Assembly (NCBI GenBank): GCA_030068145.1
Contig: JAPJBO010000535.1
Coordinates: 91,904 to 155,903, forward strand
Length of the DNA: 64,000 bases
Direction: 5' to 3'
DNA from: Diplonema papillatum
Taxonomy: Eukaryota; Euglenozoa; Diplonemea; Diplonemida; Diplonemidae
Shown: positions 11,101-20,391 of the stretch, in pieces
Position numbering within the stretch: position 1 is the stretch's first letter
Layout: each line of letters begins with the position of its first letter
Notes under the pieces: model-generated
The model's input: only the letters and a program-made list of their open reading frames with translations
What the model was told of the DNA's origin: nothing
Database searches by the model: none
Position numbers and translations under genes: made by a program

Positions 11101-13999
11101 TGCCTTGTGGGTGATTCTGCCTTGTGGGTGATTCTGCCTTGTGGGTGATTCTGCCTTGTGGGTGATTCTGCCTTGTGGGTGATTCTGCCTTGTGGGTGAT
11201 TCTGCCTTGTGGGTGATTCTGCCTTGTGGGTGATTCTGCCTTGTGGGTGATTCTGCCTTGTGGGTGATTCTGCCTTGTGGGTGATTCTGCCTTGTGGGTG
11301 ATTCTGCCTTGTGGGTGATTCTGCCTTGTGGGTGATTCTGCCTTGTGGGTGATTCTGCCTTGTGGGTGATTCTGCCTTGTGGGTGATTCTGCCTTGTGGG
11401 TGATTCTGCCTTGTGGGTGATTCTGCCTTGTGGGTGATTCTGCCTTGTGGGTGATTCTGCCTTGTGGGTGATTCTGCCTTGTGGGTGATTCTGCCTTGTG
11501 GGTGATTCTGCCTTGTGGGTGATTCTGCCTTGTGGGTGATTCTGCCTTGTGGGTGATTCTGCCTTGTGGGTGATTCTGCCTTGTGGGTGATTCTGCCTTG
11601 TGGGTGATTCTGCCTTGTGGGTGATTCTGCCTTGTGGGTGATTCTGCCTTGTGGGTGATTCTGCCTTGTGGGTGATTCTGCCTTGTGGGTGATTCTGCCT
11701 TGTGGGTGATTCTGCCTTGTGGGTGATTCTGCCTTGTGGGTGATTCTGCCTTGTGGGTGATTCTGCCTTGTGGGTGATTCTGCCTTGTGGGTGATTCTGC
11801 CTTGTGGGTGATTCTGCCTTGTGGGTGATTCTGCCTTGTGGGTGATTCTGCCTTGTGGGTGATTCTGCCTTGTGGGTGATTCTGCCTTGTGGGTGATTCT
11901 GCCTTGTGGGTGATTCTGCCTTGTGGGTGATTCTGCCTTGTGGGTGATTCTGCCTTGTGGGTGATTCTGCCTTGTGGGTGATTCTGCCTTGTGGGTGATT
12001 CTGCCTTGTGGGTGATTCTGCCTTGTGGGTGATTCTGCCTTGTGGGTGATTCTGCCTTGTGGGTGATTCTGCCTTGTGGGTGATTCTGCCTTGTTTTCGC
12101 ATTCTGCAGCCCTTATTTCAGCCTAAACGAGCTTATTTCGTAATAACAATTAATTGTAAACACGAAAGAGAACGCTGGCAGCGTGTTTGGGAGAAGTTTA
12201 GCCTACCGATCATATTCACTCACTATCACTCACTAACAGGCTTATCCTCCCCCGGCACGTACAAACAAACCCCGAGCATTTTAGGACCACCCGAGTGGTA
12301 GGTTTCTAGTCTTGGGTTGCTGGGGGCCCCCCTTTTTCCGGCAAAACAGGGGTCTTTTAGGGTCCTTTTTAGGGTCGTTGTTGTCGTGTCCTTTTCCTGG
12401 CGTCGCGCAGCTGCGCATGAAACGCGGAACGAAGCCAACGAAGAAATGCGAATACACACGGCGGACTCCCTTGGAGTGGATTTGCGGTCTTTTGTGTGGT
12501 CGGGGGTTCCCTCCCTCTTTTCGTCTTTCACACCCGCAATGCAGGATTGGCATTCCCGCATTTCGGTGCGAAACACAGGGGAAACCGTGTTGGCTTCGCG
12601 GAAAATCACTCCCGCACTTTTCCCTCCCGCGTTCACCTCCCAACCGGCGCTGATGATGGTCCGCCTTGTGTGTCCGTGATGTATCGCTAGCCTTCTCTCG
12701 GCGGGTCGAGGTCCATATGACCCTGGGGAGGCAGGGGCACCCGGCCTGGTGGCCCACCTAGCAGGACGATGTTAGTAGTGGAGGACAGTCCACTGACGTC
12801 CCTCAACGTCCCTCAAAATATCTCCACAAGCTTCGACTAGCAAACGATTGAACTTAAAGTGAGGTCTCCCGCCAAAGGACCGAAACACGGCACAGACGTG
12901 ACCAGTGCAGACGTCCTTCGGGGTAATTGAACCCAAAGTTTCTCCTCACACAATCACTCCACAAACGTAGGACTTGGAGCCCGAGCCAGAGGATACGAAA
13001 CCTACTAAGGAGCAGAAGAAGCAAAAGCCGAAGCCCGGCAAGGTACGTTTTTGTTGTTGTTCAGCCCACACTCACCCCCCAGCATTGCCCCTCGTACCTT
13101 CACCGGCCACTGTTTTGCAACAGCAGGTGCCAGTCTTATGTGAAAGTCCTCGTCACGGCAAAAGCAGCAACGTGGAACCCCACGGCCCACCCCCTTGATT
13201 CCTGGCATTGCAAATCGAATACCAGATGGAGCTGATGCAAATTCAACACCCGACTCGTCCACACCAGGAGAGAGAATGCTGATCGCTTCACACTCCCGAA
13301 TATGCTTTGATACCCTTGTCAAATCACCGCTATCGCAAGGCAGCCATTCCTTGGATGATTTGCTTTTAGGCAGGCTGCCACGTACTAACTTGAAGAACAC
13401 GCTGGCGAAAGAAGAGTATAACAGTAGTACAAACTAAACGCCAGCTGCGCTTTGCATGTGGTGTCATAGAGAAGAGGTGAGCGTAGACGAGGAGCAATCA
13501 AGCGGCTTTGGCCACAAAGGCGGAAACGCGAGAAATCTGCACAGTAGACAGCGAGGACACACTGACTCAGAATCAAGTAGCGCTATCCAGCCAACCGAGG
13601 CGTTACCAACGAGTTGCAAGACGAGGCGACCAGGCGGACGTGACCCAGAGATCTGAGGTACTGAGTCTGTGATAGTGATGGGCCTTTCTCCCCCTGGAGG
13701 CTCACACGCGTGCAAGACGGACGTGGTCTCACCCGCCGGCACCAGGCCATTGATGCCACCGCTTTGTTTGTGCACACCATTATGATCAAAAGTGATTGAG
13801 TAAGCTGTCGCGTTTGACAGTGTCAACGATTCTGTACTCAAAATGAATTCCGAACAACGAACAACGTCAGGACGGCTGGACCACCATCGACGCGACAGAC
13901 AAGCCAAAGAAGACGCAGCCGAAGGAGCCGAAGGAGGAGAAGAAGCCGAAGAAGAAGGAGCCCGCCAACTGCTTCGCCGTGCTGAACAAGAGGAAGTGA
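8150..13999 (+). CDS. EIF4B: eIF4B-like translation initiation factor with one RRM
   Basis: Exons 8150..8693, 9471..10501, 12971..13042 and 13871..13999 join in frame (1776 nt, 591 aa); donors GT, acceptors AG. The start MPGKKAKGKTVSLQEF resembles eIF4B N-termini. An RRM lies at about residues 95-170, with RNP2 TAFVGNFAF and RNP1 SKGYGYVEF. The rest is disordered and Arg/Ala/Pro-rich, with repeated SRDIFGGA/TRDIFGGA and TPAFSR(E/N)xxGSG motifs, DWRS motifs and a Lys-rich tail ending in NCFAVLNKRK. eIF4B stimulates the eIF4A helicase and recruits mRNA to the 40S subunit in the cytoplasm. The motif repeats and the domain order support eIF4B rather than eIF4H, which is short. An upstream in-frame non-ATG extension from 8105 exists, but the ATG at 8150 is the natural start. 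Introns 1 and 2 hold minisatellites. Confidence 0.85.
8934..9400 (+). repeat. 41-bp minisatellite in eIF4B intron 1
   Basis: The unit is 41 bp, starting GACACTCTCTTCGGTCCTTG and ending GCAGTCATTT. About seven nearly perfect tandem copies cover 8934-9225, followed by rearranged partial copies to about 9430. The array lies in intron 8694-9470, ending shortly before the acceptor. The high copy identity indicates recent expansion. Confidence 0.93.
10622..12097 (+). repeat. 17-bp minisatellite, about 86 copies, in eIF4B intron 2
   Basis: The unit GTGGGTGATTCTGCCTT repeats almost without change over about 1.47 kb, with small disturbances near 10650-10680 and 10790. It lies in intron 10502-12970. 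Because three units (51 bp) contain no stop codon on the minus strand, a spurious 497-codon open frame appears there. Confidence 0.95.
12530..12627 (+). repeat. Dispersed repeat family R14, copy 1
   Basis: This segment of eIF4B intron 2 contains ACCCGCAATGCAGG, CCCGCATTTCGG and GAAAATCACTCCCGCACTTT. The reverse complement of 20066-20187 has the same phrases in the same order (ACCCGCAATGCGGG, GAAAATCACTGCCGCACTTT). It is a short interspersed repeat of unknown type; no target duplication was found. Confidence 0.55.
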
Positions 14000-14570
14000 G
14001 ACTTTCCAACCCGCAGTACCGCGCGCGCCCGCGTTGCTCTCCTTTTGTGGTCCGCGTTCGCAGCATCACCCGCAGGCGAGCGACCCGAGGTTTCGGAGAC
14101 CTGACGAGTCCGGCGGTGGTTTGGCTGGCGCGGCACACTCTGATTCACGGTACCGCAGGTACCCAAGCCCCGCTCAGCGGAACCGACATCTCCTGTGGAG
14201 CATATACGGGCAGAAGGTTGCTCAGTACACGATCTCCAGTACCGATCAAACTACCTCCGACCCTTCATCGCTTCGCTTAAGGATGAGTCCGGCGGAAGCA
14301 GGGAGGGGACTGGGCTCGTCCTCTCGCGCGCTCTTTCAAGAGTTATCAAGAGTTAAGTGCTTGGCTGAGGAGCTGACGTCTTTCATTTGCGAAACCCTTC
14401 ACCAGTAAGCCGCAGAGACATGCGCCATGCAACCTCAGCCGCACGTGCGTCCTCCTTTCATTCGAGAACCTTGCCTTTCCCGCATCATGTTTTTTGTTCT
14501 TTTTCCTTCCTTCACTTTCTGTTTTGCCCCTTTTTTCTCCGTTTTGTGTTCTTTTTTTTTTGGTGTAATG

Positions 14571-14675
14571 CCCTTATATCCCACTCAAAACAAATTTGTG
14601 CCCTTATATCCCACTTCAAACAAATTTTGTGCCCTTATATCCCAAACTGGGATATATGGGCACAAATTTGTTTCG
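14571..14675. repeat. Foldback element, family R4, copy 1
   Basis: Direct and inverted copies of a unit containing TGCCCTTATATCCCA next to CAAACAAATTT converge on a centre near 14650, so the right part (GGGATATATGGGCACAAATTTGTTT) can pair with the left part. A second, more complete copy lies at 18074-18205. The architecture suits a small foldback or MITE-type element; no coding capacity is seen. Confidence 0.7.
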
Positions 14676-14706
14676 ACAAATTTGAATCGAGGAAAATGCT
14701 GGAAAA

Positions 14707-14790
14707 CTTGCCGAGGAGGGGCTTGAACCCCCGACCACTCACCTTGAAACCCAAGGGTGGTTGTCTCGACCATCCGGATACCTACGGCAA
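14707..14790 (-). other. Degenerate tRNA-like fragment with a B-box
   Basis: On the minus strand the segment starts GCCGTAGGTATCCGGATGG, reminiscent of an A box, and carries GGGGTTCAAGCCCCT, a good T-arm/B-box, ending CCTCGGC, which pairs at 5 of 7 positions with the 5' end. The anticodon arm does not fold with a normal seven-base loop and a T at position 33, so this is not a functional tRNA by my reading. A tRNA pseudogene or tRNA-derived SINE head is more likely. Confidence 0.4.
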
Positions 14791-15029
14791 AAAAAAAAAC
14801 TTTTCGTCCAGCCGGGTCCCGACGCTGGACTCCTGTTGCTGTTGCTATTGCCACGTGCATGCGTGCACACTGCAGCACAGCCCCTGTCACAGCAGCGAAC
14901 GAAGGAGGAGAGCGGGCGCGTGCGCTTTGACTCAAAGTTTGAGTGCTCAGACAGACAGGAACAACAGCGAAAGGTGGCGTTTGAGTGCACTGGTTGCACA
15001 CACACCGGTTGCACGACGGTGGACACAGC

Positions 15030-16768
15030 CAGTGTTGGGGCCAGCTACGGTAGCTGGTAGCTAGCTACCAGCTACTGGTAGCTCAGCTACCAGTAGCTCT
15101 GGTAGCTCGTGGTAGCTCAAAAAAAAAATTTTTTTTTTCATGTCGAATTCGCTCGAAACTCGCAGGGGACGACCGAAAATTGCGGAAAACAGCAAAAAAA
15201 CGCACAGAAAATTGTGCTTTTTCGAAAAAAATGGACGGGCGAATGGCCCCAAAGTGGAAAAACTATCGGTTCCCATTTGACAATGTCTGGGCTGTCCAAT
15301 CGCGCTCCAGCTGCCCTGCGGAAGTGAAAGGCCAACGAACCACAAAACAATCATTCGTTTTCGGGTCTATTTTCCACGGTTCTCTTCATCGGAGCAAGAG
15401 ACGAGCAAAAAAACGGCGAAAAAGGTCTGCAACGTGGACCAGCGGGAGAATGACACCAACCAGGGAATCGATTCGCGTCCACCCCATTGCAACCCTGGTG
15501 GTTTCCACGCCCACTGGTCTGCATGTTGTAAAGATTCACGAACCACGCACATACTTTCTGATCCCCAGGTCCATTTTTCATGGATCTCTTCATCGGAGCT
15601 GATCACGAGCAAAAACTCGCCGAAAAAGGTCTGCTACGTGGACCAGCGAAGAAATGTCACCAGCCAGGGGATCGACACCCGTCCTTGCCAATGCGCACCT
15701 GGTGGTTTCCACGCCCGGCGTTCTGCATCTGATAAGACCCACAAGCCATGCACGTACTTTGTGGTCCCCGGGTCTGTATTTCACCGTTCTCTTCACCGGA
15801 GCTGAGTACGAGCAAAATTTCGCCGAAAAAGATCTGCAACGTGGACCAGCGAAGGGATGTCACCCACCAGGGGATGGATACCCGCCCTTCCCAATGCAAA
15901 CCTGGTGGGTTCCACGCCCGGTGCCCTGCATCTCATAAAGACCCACGATCCATGCACATAACTTTCGATCCCCGGGTTTATTTTTCACAAATCTCTCCAT
16001 CGGAACTGATCACGAGCAAAATTTCGTCGAAAAAGGTCTGCTGCATGGACCAGCGAAGAAATACCACCACCCGGGGGATCGATACCCGTCCTTCCCATCG
16101 AATCCCAATGCAAACCTGGTGGGTTCCACGCGGTGCCCTCCGCCTTGTAAGGACTCACGAACCATGACCTACTTTATGGTCTCCGGGTCCATATTTCACG
16201 GATCTCGTCATCGAAGCTGATCGCGAGCTAAAATTCATCGAAAAAGGTCTGCTACGTGGACCAGCGAAGAAATGTCATCAGCCAGGGGATCGATACCCGT
16301 CCTTTCCAATGCAAGCCTGATGGTTGCCACTCCCGGTTCCCTGCAACTTGCAAGGCCCCGCAAACCAGCAAACCACGCACATACTCTTAGCACCCCGAGT
16401 CAAATTTTCACGGATCTCTTCATCGGAGCTGATCGCGAGCAAAAATTCGTCAAAAAAGGTCTGCTACGACAGCCTGTGTGGATCGGCCAAAAAATCCCAG
16501 CCAGTCTGAGCCACCAATGGCTGGTGGCTGCCCTGACTGCCCGTGGCTGTCACCTACACTGACCAGGGGGGGTCAAAAAAAGCCGGAAAAAGGCATTTCG
16601 TCACGTTTCTTTGCATTTTTTCGCATTTTTTGACCCTAAATACCGGTACATTTCCAGTTTCGGACACAATCCATTTTTTCCACTTTTTGAGCTACCACGA
16701 GCTACCGCGAGCTACCCGGTAGCTCTGGTAGCTCAGCTACCGGTAGCTGGTAGCCAGCCCCCACACTG
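15030..16768. mobile_element. hAT-like non-autonomous DNA transposon
   Basis: The left end begins CAGTGTTGGGGCCAGCTAC and the right end is the imperfect reverse complement (revcomp CAGTGTGGGGGCTGGCTAC). The terminal inverted repeats continue for about 75-80 bp, made of GAGCTACC-like subrepeats. ACACAGC flanks both ends directly (15023-15029 and 16769-16775); counting the terminal G of the right end, the direct repeat is GACACAGC, 8 bp. CAGTG-type ends with 8-bp target duplications are characteristic of the hAT superfamily. The interior has no transposase frame. It holds an A10T10 tract next to the left repeat and about six tandem units of roughly 205 bp. Confidence 0.75.
15362..16470 (+). repeat. 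About 205-bp satellite inside the hAT-like element
   Basis: The phrase GTCTGC(T/A)ACGTGGACCAGCG recurs near 15425, 15630, 15830, 16035, 16247 and 16456 (spacings about 200-213 bp). Each unit also has a TCTCTTCATCGGAGCTGATC-like phrase and a GGGATCGATACCCGTCC phrase that resembles a tRNA T-arm. The units are diverged from one another. A single inverted unit is found elsewhere at 53425-53525. Confidence 0.8.
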
Positions 16769-17523
16769 ACACAGCTTCCTTCACTGCAGGCTTCACTGCG
16801 TAAGTGAAATCAGCTGTGACTGTGGCTGACTCGCAGCCGCGTGACAGCGGTGCCTTCACTCCACTGAGCCAGTAGTCCCGGTCCTGCTGCTGTTCCTTGC
16901 TGCAGCTGCTGCTCCATTGTCCAGCCTCTCCACTCCAGGCACTCGGAGTCGGACAGCTATAGCGATACCCTGTGTTCTGGTCCCCGAATCTGGAGGTGAA
17001 TCCTGCAGACGGTGGGTGTGCAGTTTACGGCTGCCGCGACACTGTCCGGTCACTCAGTGACTGACACTGTGACAGTCACAGTGTGACACAGCCTCAACAA
17101 GGACAGTGGAGAATGACCGTGGTCACTGGTATGTCAGGCCAAGAAACGGATCATGAGTCTGATGAGATCAGTTGTCTCGCCTGACTCTCGGCTGTAGCAT
17201 CTGGCCAGCTACTACAGTTCTGTCACCGCGATTAGCCCCGAACGTCAGCGTGGCACGCCGTGACACGCCGCACGGTCAGACGGTGCAGCCAGGCACCTGG
17301 CTCTGATGCGGTTCTCTTGAGTACTTGCTTGAGCCTCCCAAGTTGAGGCACCCGATCGGGGATCGAGTGTGGCCGCGGTGGCCAGCTTGAAGTTGTGAAA
17401 CGGTGCAACCAGTCGCTCTGAGGCACCCAGAACGTCTTGAGACGTCTCGGGTGGGGCATTGAAGCCAGCTTTATGCCTACGGACAAGGAAACACCAAAAA
17501 CGGATGGAAGGGGCTGGACCGGG

Positions 17524-17955
17524 TCAAAATTTTTGGTCAAATTTTAGGGGTCCAAATTTTTGGGGTCGAAAATTTTGGTCGAGATTTTTGGTCCAAATCT
17601 TTGGTCGAAATTTTGGGTCCAATTTTTTGGTCGAAATTTTTGGGGTCCACTTTTTGGGGTCAAAATTTTGGGTCCAAAATTTTGGGTCGAAATTTTGGGT
17701 CCAAATTTTGGGTCCAAATTTTGGGTCCAAATTTTGGGTCCAAATTTTGGGTCCAAATTTTGGGTCCAAATTTTGGGTCCAAATGTTGGGTCCAAATTTT
17801 TGGTCGAAATTTTTGGGGTCCAATTTTTGGGGTCGAAACTTTGGGTCCAAATTTTTGGTCCAATTTTTTGGCATCGAAATTTTTGGTCGAGATTTTTGGT
17901 CGAATTTTTGGGTCCAGATTTTTGGTCAAAATCTAGTTGGGCAAAATGTTGGGGC
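17524..17955 (+). repeat. 13-bp tandem repeat array
   Basis: The core unit CCAAATTTTGGGT repeats exactly in 17690-17800 and in variant forms on both sides. The unit has partial dyad symmetry (CCAAATTTTGG), so both strands read as similar open frames of Asn/Phe/Gly or Asp/Pro/Lys composition; these are not genes. Confidence 0.85.
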
Positions 17956-18073
17956 AAATTTTGGTCGAAAAATTTGCCCTGGAATTTTTGGACGTTGTGG
18001 CCGAGTCAAAGCACACATGCCACCGGCACCATGGGTGGCCGGTTCGGTTCCCTCAAAAGACTTTTTACACGAC

Positions 18074-18205
18074 CAAACAAATTTTGTGCCCTTATATCCC
18101 ACTTCAAACAAATTTTGTGCCCTTATATCCCAGATTGGGATATAAGGGCACAAAATTTGTTTGAAGTGGGATATAAGGGCACAAATTTGTTTGGGGTGGG
18201 ATATA
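18074..18205. repeat. Foldback element, family R4, copy 2 (long hairpin)
   Basis: Two tandem units containing CAAATTTTGTGCCCTTATATCCCA (centre near 18135) are followed by two inverted units, giving a hairpin with arms of about 60 bp. The same units form copy 1 at 14571-14675. The element is followed by a T12 tract. Confidence 0.8.
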
Positions 18206-18433
18206 AGGGAAATTTTCCTTTTTTTTTTTTTACATTTACTTCCACAAAAGACGTACCTCTTCGTTTTCTCTTTTTGTTTTGGTTCCGTGCCCAGCAGTAC
18301 ACACAGGGGGTTTCCGCGCCTTTGCCCCTGCGGAGAAAGGGGAACTCTCTTCTTAGCTGGGGATACGAACCTTCTAAGCGCGCAGAAATACTCAAGGCAG
18401 AAACGATACGGCTGTCAGCCCGTCAATATCAAC

Positions 18434-18640
18434 ACCAGCAGAGCGTTGGGAGGGTGATCATGGGTAGCCACTTCCCGCTCAACGCTCCCTGAAGGATTTT
18501 GCCTAGCGTGGGTCGTCCAGGCTGTGTTGAGCAGAGCGTTGGGAGGGTGATCATGGGTAGGGTAGCCACTTCCCGCTCAACGCTTCCTGAAGGGCTTTTC
18601 CTATGCTCTCGTAGCGTGTGACGTTCACGCTGTGTTGAGC
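18434..18640 (+). repeat. Tandem duplication of a 100-bp segment
   Basis: The segment starting CAGAGCGTTGGGAGGGTGAT and ending GCTGTGTTGAG occurs at about 18436-18533 and again at 18534-18640. The second copy has small insertions such as an extra GGGTA. No function is apparent. Confidence 0.85.
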
Positions 18641-20065
18641 CGACCAGCGGCCTGGCGAACCGGACTACACCACCAGTCTCATGTCAGCCGACCCTCTCTG
18701 GTTCCACATTGAATGACAGCCTGTCTGTCCGTAAATGATAGGGCCGAAGCAGAGCCAGACAGGAGGAGAGTTGGCGTTGTGCACACACACCACTTCCGAG
18801 CACGTTCTCGCATTCCCCCTTTCCCAACAGCTCCGAAACCGGCTTCTCAGCACAAAAATGCCTAGTCTTAATCAGTATCATAGACGAAGGGCTATTTCAT
18901 TCTCTTCACTTCTTCCATTTGCAGCGAAACGTAGGGCGGCCGAGTCTGTGAGATGGTGTGGGAACAAACCACACACACGCAGCAGATCCGGTGCATGCCT
19001 TCAGTCGTGTCATCGTTCCATTTGTATCGAACAAGAGTTTTTCGAGGGAAGCTCGTCACTGCACGCATGCAAACAAGAATCTTAGGGCGAATCCACATCG
19101 TAAGCTCGCACAAGTCTGGACTTCGGTCGCATCGGCTGCCGTCGTTCGGTGGCAAATACCACCGTACACTCAGCTTCATGCATCAGCACGGGGTTCGGCG
19201 GCTTCCGCTTGCAGTGACCCGTTAGAAATGACGCTGTGTGACACACCCAGCAAACGAATGAGGGAGGGAAACATGATACAGGTTAACACAACCCATTCTC
19301 TTGGGGGTATTCAACTTATGCACCAGCAGCAGCAGTTGTACTGCCCAAATTTCTGTCGCCCTGTGTCATAAAAAGGGGAGGAAACAAAACATGCCGTGTT
19401 CGTTGACCTGACTTTTTGTTCACTCTCCCTCTTTTCCTCCATTCCCCCCCCTACCTTCTTTTTCTTTTCCACTCGAGTCCGTTCGTTTCGTCCTATTTCC
19501 CCCTTGCGCCAACGATATCACCAACCTGGCCTGGCTGTTAAAAGAATTTAATGAACCAATAATTGCAGAAGAAACGAAAGCAGACAACACGGCGCCGGCA
19601 ACGCAAGCCGATAGGAGCTGAGCAAGCCCCGGTGCAGACCTGGGCAGGGCTGGCTACGGCGACCTTGTATTTTTGGCCTCCAGCGCCTCATTGGGGTAGT
19701 TCCGAAGCGTTCTACGTGCAACTTACAAAAGCAGCTAAGAAACGAAACGGAAAGTCCGTTCTCTAAACACAAAAACGTCCCCGGGGGTCGACGGCAATGT
19801 GTGCCCTGTGGCAGTCTTCCTGCGTTTTTGGTTCTCAGCTACCTACCCGTTCCTTCTTCAAAACCGCATTCAGCAGCTTGCCTCCTTTTTTTTGTTTCGC
19901 TTTTTTCCTGATGTTAAACTCGCTTTCTGAAATTCAGTCATCAAAATAAACAAACGAAAAAAAGAAATGGCCTCTATTTTGGTTCTTTCAATACCTGCTG
20001 ACCGAGTCGGGCATTGGCTTGCTGGTGACTTTACTGCGAATGCGAGCCCACCCCTTGAGACAGTC

Positions 20066-20187
20066 CGTGGAAAAGTGCGGCAGTGATTTTCCTGTATTTA
20101 TTAGCACCCGCATGAGGAAGTGCCGCTCCCGCATTGCGGGTGTTTCACTCCCGCATCGCGGATGTGAAAGAACGGTGTGGCACTCCG
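20066..20187 (-). repeat. Dispersed repeat family R14, copy 2
   Basis: The reverse complement of this segment matches phrases of 12530-12627, including GAAAATCACTGCCGCACTTT and ACCCGCAATGCGGG. It ends directly before a 38-bp duplicate of downstream coding sequence (20195-20232). Confidence 0.55.
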
Positions 20188-20194
20188 GCATGCG

Positions 20195-20232
20195 ACGCTC
20201 CTCGTCCTGGCGATCGTGTTCCTGGTCGGCCC
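20195..20232 (+). repeat. Duplicate of a coding segment upstream of the membrane-protein gene
   Basis: These 38 bases, starting ACGCTCCTCGTCCTGGCGAT, are identical to 20557-20594, which encode part of the first membrane segment of the downstream gene. The flanks differ, so the duplication is short and sharply bounded. Confidence 0.85.
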
Positions 20233-20391
20233 ATTTGGGGTGTAGTTGGGAAGTACTTCGGAAGTTCACGGGAAGTACTTTCTGCAGGGTTGGGAAAAGC
20301 CGCGAGCGAAAAATATACACACCTAACATCACACCACGGAGCCAAAGTCGCGACGTTCGCTGCTGCTGCTGGTAGGGGCACCGGCGGCCCT

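Larger units (their letters stand above)
14000..20391. other. Gene desert rich in mobile elements and satellites
   Basis: Between the eIF4B stop and the membrane-protein gene I find no supported coding exon. The interval holds foldback elements (14571-14675, 18074-18205), a tRNA-like fragment (14707-14790), a hAT-like element (15030-16768), a 13-bp repeat array (17524-17955) and a 100-bp tandem duplication (18434-18640). Stretches 16769-17523 and 18641-20065 show nothing recognisable. Confidence 0.6.

Noticed and set aside
10622..12097. Possible CRISPR array
   Set aside because: Direct repeats have no unique spacers, and the same applies to the other arrays; the DNA is eukaryotic.
10609..12102. 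497-codon minus-strand frame of HKAESPTRQNHPQGRIT repeats
   Set aside because: It is produced by the 17-bp array having no stop on that strand; it lies in an eIF4B intron and has no non-repeat protein sequence.
14707..14790. Functional tRNA gene on the minus strand
   Set aside because: The T-arm is good, but the anticodon loop lacks T33 in any workable fold and the acceptor stem has mismatches; kept only as a tRNA-like relic.
17524..17957. Open frames on both strands in the CCAAATTTTGGGT array
   Set aside because: Low-complexity output of a 13-bp repeat; no start context or conserved sequence.
20134..20391. In-frame extension of the membrane protein upstream of 20392
   Set aside because: It runs through repeat R14 and the duplicated segment, which argues that the open frame there is accidental.
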